Assembly (NCBI GenBank): GCA_009991955.1
Contig: JAACWS010000026.1
Location: forward strand, 1 to 48,350
Direction of reading: 5' to 3'
Origin: Spirochaetales bacterium
Lineage (GTDB): Bacteria; Spirochaetota; Spirochaetia; DSM-27196; Salinispiraceae
Length of the DNA stretch: 48,350 nt
Shown one piece after another: positions 18,167-27,052 of this stretch. How positions within the stretch are numbered: position 1 is the stretch's first letter; each line of letters starts with the position of its first letter. The notes beneath the pieces were generated by a model that was not told the DNA's origin, searched no databases, and saw only the letters and a program-made list of their open reading frames with translations. The position numbers and the translations under genes were made by a program.

Positions 18167-19303
18167 GTGGCTAAACGTGACTATTACGAAGTCTTAGGAA
18201 TCCCTCGCGGGGCATCTAAGGATGACATTAAAAAGGCCTATCGAAAATTAGCAGTACAATTTCACCCGGACAAAAACCCGGGTGATTCTGCTGCGGAAGA
18301 AAAGTTCAAAGAGGCGACCGAGGCCTATGAAATCTTGGCTTCGGATCAGAAACGCCAGGCCTACGACCAGTTTGGTTTCGCCGGTGTCGAAGGCATGGCT
18401 GGGGGCCCCGGTTCTGGGGACTTTTCGAGTGCATTTCGGGATTTTGACGATATCTTTGGCGATTTTTCTGGTTTTTTTGGGTCGTTTTTTGGTGGTGGTG
18501 GAGGGAGCAGAACGGGTTCTGGGCGCCGTAGAGGTGGTCCTGCTCGTGGGGCGGACTTACGCTACGACATTCAAATATCCTTTAAGGATGCAGTATTTGG
18601 TACGAAGGTCGAAGTTTCGTACACTCGGGGAGTATCCTGCGATAGCTGTAACGGTACAGGATCTGAAGCAGGCTCTGGGAGAAAAACCTGTCCTACCTGT
18701 CAAGGTGCTGGTCAGGTCCGTCAATCATCGGGCTTTTTTTCTATTGCTTCTGTCTGCCCAACCTGTAAGGGTGAGGGAACAGTCGTAGAAAATCCTTGTA
18801 AAAAGTGCCGTGGAACTGGAACGGAAAAAAAATCCCAGAGGATAAAAGTAACTATACCGGCGGGTATTGAGGATGGAAAGCGAATAAATATACCCGGGCA
18901 AGGGGAGGCTGGTCCTCGGGGGGGCGAACCCGGCGACTTGTATGTATTTATCCAGGTTCAACCCCACGAGTACTACGAACGGGATGGAAATGATGTCTAC
19001 TGCGTAATACCGGTAGATATGATGCAAGCGGCCCTTGGAACCGAGTTATTTGTGCCCACCTTGGACGATAAAAAGATCAAGGTAAAAATCGAACCGGGTA
19101 CTCAGAACGGTAAAATGCTTCGAATAAAGGGTGAGGGTGTTCCTCACCTGCACAATTCTGGTAAGCGGGGTGACCTGTACATAAAAGTACAAGTTAATAT
19201 TCCCCAGCGACTCAGTGCAAGATCTAAGTCTCTTTTGGAAGAGGTAGCAAAAAACGAGGGGCAGAATGCAAGTCCCTCACCAATTCGCTTGCGAGATCTG
19301 TAA
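18167..19303 (+). CDS. dnaJ: Molecular chaperone DnaJ (Hsp40, type I)
   Basis: 378 aa from a GTG start at 18167 (protein begins [11 protein letters not shown]), with GAGG at 18154-18157. It has a J domain with HPD at residues 33-35 and a Gly/Phe-rich linker (about 70-115). The zinc-finger region has four CxxCxGxG-type repeats ([32 protein letters not shown]), followed by the C-terminal substrate-binding domains ([22 protein letters not shown]). It delivers unfolded clients to DnaK and stimulates its ATPase. It is 17 bp after dnaK, so the operon ends grpE-dnaK-dnaJ. No clear terminator follows. Confidence 0.99.
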   Translation: MAKRDYYEVLGIPRGASKDDIKKAYRKLAVQFHPDKNPGDSAAEEKFKEATEAYEILASDQKRQAYDQFGFAGVEGMAGGPGSGDFSSAFRDFDDIFGDFSGFFGSFFGGGGGSRTGSGRRRGGPARGADLRYDIQISFKDAVFGTKVEVSYTRGVSCDSCNGTGSEAGSGRKTCPTCQGAGQVRQSSGFFSIASVCPTCKGEGTVVENPCKKCRGTGTEKKSQRIKVTIPAGIEDGKRINIPGQGEAGPRGGEPGDLYVFIQVQPHEYYERDGNDVYCVIPVDMMQAALGTELFVPTLDDKKIKVKIEPGTQNGKMLRIKGEGVPHLHNSGKRGDLYIKVQVNIPQRLSARSKSLLEEVAKNEGQNASPSPIRLRDL

Positions 19304-19344
19304 AGCCCTCGAGAAAACTGGTCGACAAAGGGTAGGGGGGTAAT

Positions 19345-19761
19345 ATGCGACACCTACTGCCCTTGTGGGCTCTCTTTTTTTCTTTTTCCCTGTGGGGACT
19401 TGGTCCTGAGTCTATCGGGGAAGTCAGAATGCTGTCGGAAGGACTTTTCTATTCCGTCAATGATTTTTCCGATGAATGGATAACCGCCGATCGAAATAAC
19501 GACGGACTCCCGGATTATGCAATGGCAGTTGACGAGCGGAATCAAAAAACTTTCGAAGCTATAGATTTTAATTACGACGGATTCATGGACGATTTTTATG
19601 TCTACTCCGCTGATGTCTTGGTTCGAAGAGAAATAGATCAAAATTTCGATGAGCAAGTAGATCTTTGGGTTTACCTAAGAGAAGGGGTATACGTTGAAGG
19701 GTACGAGCGGGATACCAGTGGAGACGGCCGTATAGACACCTTCAAACTCTACGGCCAGTAA
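19345..19761 (+). CDS. Small secreted protein with four EF-hand-like Ca-binding loops
   Basis: 138 aa. The N-terminus (about residues 3-19) is a signal peptide. The mature part is built of acidic loops of the form D-x-x-x-D-G-x-x-D starting at Asp49 (DRNNDGLPD), Asp74 (DFNYDGFMD), Asp98 (DQNFDEQVD) and Asp123 (DTSGDGRID). These are 25, 24 and 25 residues apart and separated by short aromatic beta-strand-like segments. Such loops bind calcium in EF-hand, dockerin and thrombospondin type-3 repeats; here the regular spacing suggests a small repeat domain rather than paired helix-loop-helix EF hands. It lies between dnaJ and an RNA methyltransferase; no partner is indicated. A G-rich ribosome site precedes the ATG. 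Confidence 0.85.
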   Translation: MRHLLPLWALFFSFSLWGLGPESIGEVRMLSEGLFYSVNDFSDEWITADRNNDGLPDYAMAVDERNQKTFEAIDFNYDGFMDDFYVYSADVLVRREIDQNFDEQVDLWVYLREGVYVEGYERDTSGDGRIDTFKLYGQ

Positions 19762-19774
19762 GGAGATTCGTCGA

Positions 19775-20578
19775 TTGCCCAGAAATTTCTTTCCTCAGTT
19801 TCAAAATGAACCTCTTCGTACGCTCCACGGTATTGAAGAGGCCCTGGCGGCTAGAATGCAAGGTTCTGTGGTTGTGGCAAAAAATCCGGGCCCCCGGGTT
19901 TCTAAAATTTTAGATCAAGCCCAGAAAATGAAAATGTCGGTCACAATTCTCACTAAAGACGATTTCTTGAACCTCGCCAGAAACCACGGAGTTGACGATA
20001 GGATCAAGGGAGTACTATTTTTCCCCCGTTACGATGAAGCTACATCGAAACGAAAGCTTCAAGACCTCAGCCCATTCTTGGATTCCCAGTATCCCGAGGG
20101 GGGTGGTAATGAAACAGGTCTTTTTTTGGTCCTTCAAGAAATTACCGATCCTCAAAACCTTGGAGCAATTGTCCGCACCGCTGACCAATTTGCCGCCGAC
20201 GGCGTCGTCTTCCCCCAACGCCGGTCTGCAGGATTGGGCCCTGTTGTGAGTAGGGTGAGTTCGGGTGCAGACCAGTACGTGAACCTGTTTGAGGTAGTCA
20301 ATTTAGTACGAGCAATCGAAGAATTGAAGACCCACGGTTTTTGGATCTACGGCGCCGACATGGGTGGCAACAAGGTTTCTGACGCCCCGCTGAAGGGTCG
20401 AATTGCCATCATATTGGGAAGTGAGGGACGAGGAATCGGTCCTCTGGTACGAAAAACCTGTGATGGAATACTTTCTATTCCGACCGGTGGAAAAATCGAT
20501 TCCTTGAACGTATCGGTGGCAGCTGGTATTCTAAGCTATGAAATCCGCCGACAACAACAATTCCCTTACAGTTCCTGA
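19775..20578 (+). CDS. TrmH/SpoU-family RNA 2'-O-methyltransferase (RlmB-like)
   Basis: 267 aa from TTG at 19775; AAGGAGA at 19760-19766 fixes this start. An N-terminal substrate-binding domain (about 1-100) includes the GIEEALAAR segment typical of RlmB/TrmH group proteins. The SPOUT knot domain follows with motif 1 (ITDPQNLGAIVRTA), motif 2 (IILGSEGRGIGPLV) and motif 3 (IPTGGKIDSLNVSVAAGI). Members methylate the ribose of rRNA or tRNA using S-adenosylmethionine; G2251 of 23S rRNA is the RlmB target, but the exact target cannot be inferred. The 3' end overlaps the DUF3095-fusion gene by 41 bp. Confidence 0.93.
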   Translation: MPRNFFPQFQNEPLRTLHGIEEALAARMQGSVVVAKNPGPRVSKILDQAQKMKMSVTILTKDDFLNLARNHGVDDRIKGVLFFPRYDEATSKRKLQDLSPFLDSQYPEGGGNETGLFLVLQEITDPQNLGAIVRTADQFAADGVVFPQRRSAGLGPVVSRVSSGADQYVNLFEVVNLVRAIEELKTHGFWIYGADMGGNKVSDAPLKGRIAIILGSEGRGIGPLVRKTCDGILSIPTGGKIDSLNVSVAAGILSYEIRRQQQFPYSS

Positions 20579-22499
20579 TGATTCCTCGATCCTTTCGGAT
20601 TTTTATACAAGACTCCCCGCCCTTTCTCATTTCTACGACGCCCTGAGTGTATCGGGGGCCGATGCCCCACCCGATTGGTTCCTTGCGATCACGGATGTGG
20701 TCAACTCTACCTCCCTTATTGACGAAGGTCGGTACAAAGAGGTGAACGTGGCAGGAGCATTAGCGATCATAGCCCTTGCTCGCTTGTACGGTACTCTCAA
20801 AAGGCCCTATGTGTTTGGTGGTGATGGTATGGTCTTCCTCATTGACCCTGACCATAAAAAACAGGCTCGACAGGTGCTGGCGACGGTAGCAAAGGATGTT
20901 AAAAATTATTTCGGTTTAGAAATGCGTAGTGCCGTAATTCCTCTTACAAGAATCCAAAGCCAAGACAAGCCCTTGAGAATTGCAAAGGTCCAGGAGAGCC
21001 CCTTCTATCAACAGGCCTATTTTCTTGGCGAAGCGGTCGGGCGAGCAGAGAAAATCCTCAAAAATGCGAAAATTCGTGATGAAGATTTCTGTGTTAGTCC
21101 CGAAGAGGCTGTGGGTGAGGTTTCTTACGAGGGATTTACCTGCCGTTGGCAAGACGTGCCGAGCCCCGAAGGACAGACCGGGGCATTAATAGTCCAACCC
21201 CGAACCGCAGGAAATCTTAGTTTCCTCGTACGAGAAATCGAAAAAATCATAGGGCCACCAGAACAACATCATCCCTTAAGAACAAATCTGATGAAATTGG
21301 GGGGCAAAAAGAGTAGTTGGAAAATTGCTACCGTCATTTCCGGGAATGGCAAACGAAGTTTGATCTACGCTTTGAAGATTTCGTACGCTTGGTTTGAAAT
21401 TTTCGTAACGCGAATTCTGATTCGATTGAGAATACCAATCCGCTTTGGTCTTTACAACTTGGCCCGGGTAAGGGAGCAGAATATCCATAGTTCGGATGTT
21501 CGAAAAATTGAAGGGGCGCTCAAGATGATTTTTACCAGTAGTCCTCGTTCGATGGATCTCCTCGAAGAACGGCTGGAGCAGTTGTTGCAACAGGGTCTGC
21601 TCTACTATGGGTTGCATCGGAGTACGAGCGCGCTCATTACCTGTATCGCAACCCTCGAGGCGGGAGATGATGTACATTTCGTTGACGCTGCGGACGGAGG
21701 ATACGCTGCTGCCTCTTTTGCGTTAAAAGCGCAAATGCACAATGCCGTGTTACCCGGTGAAACAAATCATTATGGTAAGCTATCCCAGGTTTATGAAGAT
21801 GTGTTCCCCCTTGGTCCAAAGACCTTCGATTTTATCTTAGAAAACCTGCCCTCTCATGGGAGCCTTCTCGACCTCGGGTGTGCAACCGGAGAGATGGTGA
21901 GGAATCTATCGAACCTTGGATACCGGGCCTACGGTATCGATTACACCCCCGAGAATATTTCCTATGCTCGGGCTCGAGCTGGAGAAATTTCCGGCAAGAC
22001 GTCTTCTCCAATATTTCTCCAAGGTAACATCTTCGACCCAGGACTTTTTGATCAACTCGCCTTGGGGGGGCCTTGGGATACAATAACTTGTTTGGGAAAT
22101 ACCCTTGCCCACGGTGGTTCTATGGATGAACTTCTTCTTCTTTTCCGAGGGGTTTTTGGGCTCCTGAAACCCGAAGGAAAATGTATTTTTTCGATGCTTC
22201 ACTACGACGCAATACTTTCTCAACCAGATTTTTATTTTCCAAAGGTTGAGGCAAATTCTTACGAGTTTTTTAGAGAGTACGGACACTTGCAAAATGGAAG
22301 ACTACCCTTTACCATCCGCCTACTCAAAGAGGGGGCAGAAATCTACGAAAGTACGACCCTTTTGACTCCTTTTACCTTGCACCAGCTAAAAGAAGCCGGA
22401 CTTAAAAGTGGCTTCCGTGGATTCCAGTGGTATAGTGATTTTGGTAAAAATGCCATCGAAACTGATTCTCTAATGGTAGTCGGTACGTTCTCGAAATGA
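20538..22499 (+). CDS. DUF3095 (class III cyclase-like) domain fused to a SAM-dependent methyltransferase
   Basis: 653 aa, two domains in one uninterrupted frame. Residues about 19-400 match the DUF3095 pattern: FYTRLPALSHFYDAL, ITDVVNSTSLIDEGRYKEVN, the YVFGGDGMVFLI segment and FTCRWQDVPS. DUF3095 resembles class III nucleotidyl cyclases (ITDVVNST, GGDG) but its activity is unknown. Residues about 415-653 are a class I methyltransferase with motif I LLDLGCATGEM (Asp445) and a downstream TITCLGNTLAH segment in the motif IV position. The start overlaps trmH by 41 bp. I know DUF3095 mainly as a stand-alone protein, so the fusion is unusual. Substrate unknown; coupling to an RNA methyltransferase gene may be incidental. 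Confidence 0.88.
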   Translation: MKSADNNNSLTVPDDSSILSDFYTRLPALSHFYDALSVSGADAPPDWFLAITDVVNSTSLIDEGRYKEVNVAGALAIIALARLYGTLKRPYVFGGDGMVFLIDPDHKKQARQVLATVAKDVKNYFGLEMRSAVIPLTRIQSQDKPLRIAKVQESPFYQQAYFLGEAVGRAEKILKNAKIRDEDFCVSPEEAVGEVSYEGFTCRWQDVPSPEGQTGALIVQPRTAGNLSFLVREIEKIIGPPEQHHPLRTNLMKLGGKKSSWKIATVISGNGKRSLIYALKISYAWFEIFVTRILIRLRIPIRFGLYNLARVREQNIHSSDVRKIEGALKMIFTSSPRSMDLLEERLEQLLQQGLLYYGLHRSTSALITCIATLEAGDDVHFVDAADGGYAAASFALKAQMHNAVLPGETNHYGKLSQVYEDVFPLGPKTFDFILENLPSHGSLLDLGCATGEMVRNLSNLGYRAYGIDYTPENISYARARAGEISGKTSSPIFLQGNIFDPGLFDQLALGGPWDTITCLGNTLAHGGSMDELLLLFRGVFGLLKPEGKCIFSMLHYDAILSQPDFYFPKVEANSYEFFREYGHLQNGRLPFTIRLLKEGAEIYESTTLLTPFTLHQLKEAGLKSGFRGFQWYSDFGKNAIETDSLMVVGTFSK

Positions 22500-22542
22500 A
22501 CTAAAGTGAACCTCTAAAAAAATATTCACGAAAGGATGACCT

Positions 22543-23265
22543 ATGGACTTTTTTCTCTTTCCAAATGAACTTTGGTGGGTTTTTATGCTCTTAGCAAATT
22601 TCACCGGAGTCATGATCGCTTATAGGTATTTTGGCCGGGTCGGACTCTTAAGTTGGATTCCTATTTCGGCTATCCTGGCCAATATTCAAGTACTTAAGCT
22701 TGTAGAGTTAGCAGGGGTAACAGCAACCCTCGGAAATATCGTTTATGCTACCAGTTTTCTTGCGACAGACATTCTTTCGGAAAACTACGGCAAACAAAGT
22801 GCTCGGGCCGGGGTAGGGCTGGGATTTCTTTCGTTGATAGCCGCTACGGCTATTATGAACCTTGCCTTAGGTTTTGCACCAGCCCCGGACGATTTTGCTC
22901 ACGAAAGTTTAGTGACTATTTTCAGTTTTCTTCCTCGAATAGCTTTGGCAAGTCTAGTCGCCTACGCCCTGTCCCAACTTCACGATATTTGGGCCTACGA
23001 TTTTTGGAGACGAAAGTTTCCTGGACATCGCCATATTTGGATTCGAAACAATGGAAGTACTATGGTCAGCCAACTAATAGATACTCTTATTTTTAACACC
23101 CTTGCCTTTGGCGGAATGTTTCCTCTTGAGGTTTTTATCGAAATCGGGGTGACTACCTATGGATTGAAATGGATCGTTGCGGCCCTTGATACTCCCTTGG
23201 TTTACTGGGCGGCTAGACTTAAGAATACGGGGTATATTCGGGAGTTAGAGGATCGGTGGGAATGA
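22543..23265 (+). CDS. Queuosine precursor transporter (YhhQ/VUT family)
   Basis: 240-aa integral membrane protein with about six hydrophobic helices. It carries the family signatures LATDILSENYGK and NNGSTMVSQLIDTLIF. YhhQ of E. coli imports the queuosine precursors preQ0/preQ1 for tRNA modification. AAAGG lies upstream of the ATG. The 3' end overlaps the tex start. No preQ1 riboswitch could be recognised in the 43-nt leader. Confidence 0.9.
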   Translation: MDFFLFPNELWWVFMLLANFTGVMIAYRYFGRVGLLSWIPISAILANIQVLKLVELAGVTATLGNIVYATSFLATDILSENYGKQSARAGVGLGFLSLIAATAIMNLALGFAPAPDDFAHESLVTIFSFLPRIALASLVAYALSQLHDIWAYDFWRRKFPGHRHIWIRNNGSTMVSQLIDTLIFNTLAFGGMFPLEVFIEIGVTTYGLKWIVAALDTPLVYWAARLKNTGYIRELEDRWE

Positions 23266-25370
23266 AACTGAATACCTTTGAACAAAAGGCTATTGATCTC
23301 CTCAATGGTGGTGCTACCGTGCCATTCGTTGCCCGTTATCGAAAAGAAATTACCGGGGGGATGGACGAGGTTGCTCTTTTTTCCCTCAAAGATCGCTACA
23401 CGATTTTTATAAACTTGGAAAAACGTAAGGCATCAATTCTGAAGTCTTTAGAAGCTAAAAAACTTTCGAGCCCCGGACTTAAGGCAAGAATTCGAGATGC
23501 CGACACCGTCGAGCATCTGGAAGTGATCTATGCCCCCTACAAGACTGGCATTAAAACCCGAGCTCAAAAAGCCCGGGACAAGGGGTTTGAAATCGAAAGT
23601 GAAAAAATCAAAGCCCACCCAGTACTTTTTTCTCTTTTACCTTCCGAGGTGCGTGATGGCGTTGTAGACATCCTCGCCGAAGAAATTGCCCATAAACAAG
23701 AAATTCGGCGAAAACTCGTCGACCGGTGCCTAAATCGGGGTCTAGTACATTCGAAGGTTACGAAGGAAGGAAAGAAAAAATCTGAGGAATCGTCAAAATT
23801 CTCCGACTACTTTAATGGGGAGCAGGAGATTCGAACCCTCCCAGGACATCGTATACTTGCGCTGTTCAGAGGAAAGAAACTGGGACTTTTGCGGTTAAAA
23901 CTTGGTATTGCTGAAGATGTTTACCATCCTCTACTTTTACAGGCCCTTCCTCTTGGTTGGAATTACGAAATCTCATCGAAAGAGCTTTGGCTTCAAACTC
24001 TCGACGAGGGGTGGAAACGACTTTTATTTCCTTCATTAGAGAAAGAGGTCTTTCGTATTCTTAAAGAAAGGGCAGATTCTCAGGCAATAGAGGTATTCGC
24101 CAAAAACCTTCTGGCGATGTTTACTCCCTCGGGTAGAGATTTGGGTCCAATTATTGCGATAGATCCAGGATATCGGACCGGTTGTAAGTTTGTTGTCCTG
24201 GATTCTCAAGGTGCCTTATTGGATCTGGGTGTTATTTACCCCCTCGAACCAAAGAGGGATGTCATAGGTTCCCAAAAACTCCTTGACAAGGCGATTTTGG
24301 CCTATAACGTTGGTGGTTTTGCTCTTGGCAATGGAACTGGTGGAAGGGAAACGGAAGAATTCCTCAAATCCTGGACCCAACTGCCCGTATTTATGGTCGA
24401 TGAACGTGGTGCGTCGGTATACTCGGCCAGCGAAGGAGCTCGAGAAGAATTTCCCGATCTTGATCTAACCTTTCGGAGCACAGTTTCTATTGGTCGTCGG
24501 CTCCAAGATCCTTCAAATGAGTTAGTAAAAGTAGAACCCCGGGCCCTGGGTGTTGGACAGTATCAACACGATATTGAGCAGAAGTTTCTCGCAAGAAGAC
24601 TTTCGGAAGAGGTTTCAATTCTTGTCAATGATAGTGGGGTCAACGTAAATAGGGGAGGAAAAGAACTCCTGAGTTATGTCAGTGGTTTGAGTACGAAAAA
24701 CGTGGAAAATATTGTTCAGTATCGAAGAAAAACCGACGGTTTTCGTTCCCGTCTTGATCTTCTAAAAATACCGGGTATTTCACCGGAAATCTTTCAGCAA
24801 TGCGCAGGTTTCCTTCGAATTGAAGGAGGAGACTACCTTCTCGATTCCACTGCGATTCATCCCGAATTGTACCCTGCGGTTGAAGAGCTCGCCAGGAGAC
24901 AAGGACGAGGTGTTCGAGATTTGGTAGGCCAGGAAAACTTCGAGCAACTCGATCAGCAGATTGTGGAAAAATGGAAGAAAGAGGTCCTTTTTTCCGAAGG
25001 GAATTACGGAGAACCAACCTGGGAGTTAGTTGCGAAGGAGTTGCGGAATCGAGGAAAAAAAAGACTGGAGGAGATTGTTGAATTCGATCCGGCGGTAAGG
25101 TCAATCGACAATTTAGAGCCAGGGGTTGTTTTAAACGGAAAGGTAACTAATCTCACCACCTTTGGCGCATTTGTTGACTTAGGTATTCACCTTGATGGTC
25201 TATTGCATATTTCTCAACTGTCTAAGGCTTTCATAAGAGATCCGGGCGAGGTAGTTTCCCTTGGTCAGGTTGTCCGAGTAAAGATCCTATCGATCGATTT
25301 GGCCCGTAAGCGGGTCTCCCTCAGTCTATTTGAGGATGAAACGGTTTCTATTCCTTCCAAGGAAAAATAA
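23262..25370 (+). CDS. tex: Transcription accessory protein Tex (S1 RNA-binding)
   Basis: 702 aa from ATG 23262 (GTG 23256 is an equally possible start, adding two residues). The N-terminal Tex module has GGATVPFVARYRKEITGGMDE. The YqgF/RNase H-like domain has IAIDPGYRTGCK near residue 300, followed by helix-hairpin-helix segments around LSTKNVENIV and LLKIPGISPE. The C-terminal S1 domain is GKVTNLTTFGAFVDLG..LDGLLHISQL. Tex binds RNA/DNA and the transcription elongation machinery. The protein is about 20 residues shorter at the N-terminus than usual. Its last 23 bp overlap the convergent membrane-protein gene. Confidence 0.96.
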   Translation: MKLNTFEQKAIDLLNGGATVPFVARYRKEITGGMDEVALFSLKDRYTIFINLEKRKASILKSLEAKKLSSPGLKARIRDADTVEHLEVIYAPYKTGIKTRAQKARDKGFEIESEKIKAHPVLFSLLPSEVRDGVVDILAEEIAHKQEIRRKLVDRCLNRGLVHSKVTKEGKKKSEESSKFSDYFNGEQEIRTLPGHRILALFRGKKLGLLRLKLGIAEDVYHPLLLQALPLGWNYEISSKELWLQTLDEGWKRLLFPSLEKEVFRILKERADSQAIEVFAKNLLAMFTPSGRDLGPIIAIDPGYRTGCKFVVLDSQGALLDLGVIYPLEPKRDVIGSQKLLDKAILAYNVGGFALGNGTGGRETEEFLKSWTQLPVFMVDERGASVYSASEGAREEFPDLDLTFRSTVSIGRRLQDPSNELVKVEPRALGVGQYQHDIEQKFLARRLSEEVSILVNDSGVNVNRGGKELLSYVSGLSTKNVENIVQYRRKTDGFRSRLDLLKIPGISPEIFQQCAGFLRIEGGDYLLDSTAIHPELYPAVEELARRQGRGVRDLVGQENFEQLDQQIVEKWKKEVLFSEGNYGEPTWELVAKELRNRGKKRLEEIVEFDPAVRSIDNLEPGVVLNGKVTNLTTFGAFVDLGIHLDGLLHISQLSKAFIRDPGEVVSLGQVVRVKILSIDLARKRVSLSLFEDETVSIPSKEK

Positions 25371-26133
25371 GTCCCCGGAGAGAACGCTTTCCGACCCTGT
25401 CTTCGTCATCGATGAGTAAGGCTCGCCATGGTATATCTTTTCGCTTTACTTCCGGGTGTTCTTGGAGATAATCGTACTTGTAAAGTCGGAGTTTTAGGCC
25501 AACCTGACCCAATAGGATGATTGACCCAGGTCCAAGAATAAGAAAGGCAGTAAAGGTCGATAGGACAAAAACAATAAGTGAGAAAATCCCAAGAAATAGG
25601 GAGAAAAAGCTATTGTCGAAAAATATAATGAACGATTTTTTGAAGACTTTTTTTAAATCTTTGTCGAGTTGGGTGTAAACGGGAAAAAAATACTGACTGG
25701 ACAATAATACGATAATTCCTATCCAAAACAGAAATGCGAGGGCGCCGAAGCCAAGCAGGTTCCCTTGGCCCGCAAGACTCCCGTAGAAAGGGACAACAAA
25801 GAATAGGGTAATTACTATGACCAGCCACAACGTTCCAATGATAAGACTTGGCTTTAGCATTGACTTACTTATTTCCCAAAACTCTCTCAACTCGGGTTTC
25901 CCATAGGAGGCGATTTTCCACCCATAGGCATGTATTGTTCCGATATACAAGGAAGCAAGCAAAAACCCGAGGCTAAAAATGACCAGTGAAATGAGGGGAG
26001 CAGTATCAAAGAATGGTGCCGCACCGTAGATAGGAATTGCAAAAATTCCGAGAAAGCCAATATTCACCAAAGATATAACAAAGAAGTTATCCCAGTAGTC
26101 GAAAAACCATTTTTTTATCGTAAAGCCAATCAT
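25348..26133 (-). CDS. Polytopic membrane protein, DUF624/YesL-like, function unknown
   Basis: 261 aa with about six hydrophobic helices: residues around 17-40, 45-70, 98-120, 130-150, 170-190 and 195-215. The layout and the W..FF..N start resemble YesL/DUF624 membrane proteins, which often accompany sugar ABC transporters, but none is present here. The C-terminal 45 residues are soluble and charged. AGAGAGG upstream supports the ATG. It is the second gene of a two-gene minus-strand unit, 16 bp after the alpha/beta hydrolase gene, and its 3' end overlaps tex tail-to-tail by 23 bp. Confidence 0.85.
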   Translation of the reverse strand: MIGFTIKKWFFDYWDNFFVISLVNIGFLGIFAIPIYGAAPFFDTAPLISLVIFSLGFLLASLYIGTIHAYGWKIASYGKPELREFWEISKSMLKPSLIIGTLWLVIVITLFFVVPFYGSLAGQGNLLGFGALAFLFWIGIIVLLSSQYFFPVYTQLDKDLKKVFKKSFIIFFDNSFFSLFLGIFSLIVFVLSTFTAFLILGPGSIILLGQVGLKLRLYKYDYLQEHPEVKRKDIPWRALLIDDEDRVGKRSLRGLIFPWKE

Positions 26134-26149
26134 TATTTCGAGTACCTCT

Positions 26150-26935
26150 CTAATGCGTTCGACTAAACCAGTCGATAATTTCCTGGGCGGCGTCTTCCTT
26201 GTCTACATCGTTGATAATAATATGGCTACTATTGGTGTAGATCTTTTCTTTGAAAGTTTTTGTCCCAATCGAATGCTTGACCGTTTCAAGGGCTTTCATT
26301 GGAACTGTTTGGTCATTCCGGGACACCAAAATGAGAGTTTCGGACTGAACCCTTGGCAGGCGTTTTCGTGCTTGAAGTATGAGTTTCCATAATTCTCCCG
26401 CCGGCCGGACCCAAGTTCGCGATTGATAGCGTCGATGGAGTTCTTGAAGTTCAGCTTGTTCGTTTGGATCAACGTCGTAGGGCTTTGGTTTTGAAGGGAT
26501 AAATAGACCGGCGTAGGGCGTGAGATTGATGAAGGTATTGGTTACGTCAACGGCTGGCGCAGCGAGGGCAATTCGTGGTACGGGAAAAATTGAGGATAGA
26601 AGGATTGTTAGAACTCCACCCATCGAAAGACCAGCTACATAGACCGTTTTGTAGACCTGTTGAAGATTCATGTACTCGTCGACGACCTTTCGTAACCAAT
26701 CTTTAGCATTGGTACGAAGGAAATCGTTACCGTCAGTACCGTGTCCAGGGAGTCGGATAATCGAAACCGAAAATCCAACTTCGTGGAGGCGACTACCAAG
26801 ATACCGCATCTCGTAGGGACTTCCTGTGAAGCCGTGGACTAACAGAACTGCGGGCTTATCTGGCTGCCCTACACGAAATTCCGGTGTTGCGATTGGAAGG
26901 ACTTTAGTGTCTGTGGGCAAATCGAGTTCTAACAT
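26150..26935 (-). CDS. Alpha/beta hydrolase, carboxylesterase/monoacylglycerol lipase type
   Basis: 261 aa with a complete catalytic triad by motif: Ser104 in GLSMGG, Asp208 in SRNDQTVP and His238 in NSSHII. The oxyanion region is LLVHGFTGSPYEM (about residues 31-43) and GHGTDG is also conserved. These features match Est30-like carboxylesterases and bacterial monoacylglycerol lipases, small cytoplasmic enzymes acting on short- to medium-chain esters. No signal peptide. It is transcribed away from the ankyrin gene and is probably co-transcribed with the downstream membrane protein. Physiological substrate unknown. Confidence 0.93.
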   Translation of the reverse strand: MLELDLPTDTKVLPIATPEFRVGQPDKPAVLLVHGFTGSPYEMRYLGSRLHEVGFSVSIIRLPGHGTDGNDFLRTNAKDWLRKVVDEYMNLQQVYKTVYVAGLSMGGVLTILLSSIFPVPRIALAAPAVDVTNTFINLTPYAGLFIPSKPKPYDVDPNEQAELQELHRRYQSRTWVRPAGELWKLILQARKRLPRVQSETLILVSRNDQTVPMKALETVKHSIGTKTFKEKIYTNSSHIIINDVDKEDAAQEIIDWFSRTH

Positions 26936-27004
26936 AGAGTTATACTACCTTTGATGGGGCGAATATTCAATTGGTTCTTGAGCCAGGATTGATCAGGAGC
27001 CCGA

Positions 27005-27033
27005 TTGATTCCAAGTCCCGAATATAGCATACT
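27005..27033 (+). promoter_or_regulatory. Candidate promoter for the TIR-like/ankyrin gene
   Basis: TTGATT (27005-27010), a 17-bp spacer and CATACT (27028-27033) lie in the 117-bp divergent gap, 20 bp before the chosen ATG. Each hexamer matches consensus at four of six positions. If right, the mRNA leader is short. Assigned by eye. Confidence 0.35.
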
Positions 27034-27052
27034 AAAAAACGAGAGGACATTA

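Noticed and set aside
22500-22542. preQ1 riboswitch in the leader of the queuosine-precursor transporter
   Set aside because: The 43-nt leader has an A-run and a weak GTGAA/TTCAC pairing, but I cannot form the type I pseudoknot with its conserved loop, and the leader is too short for other classes.
25350-25370. Terminator at the tex stop (TTCCTT-CC-AAGGAA)
   Set aside because: Only a 2-nt loop is left by the full pairing and no T-run follows, so a functional hairpin is unlikely.
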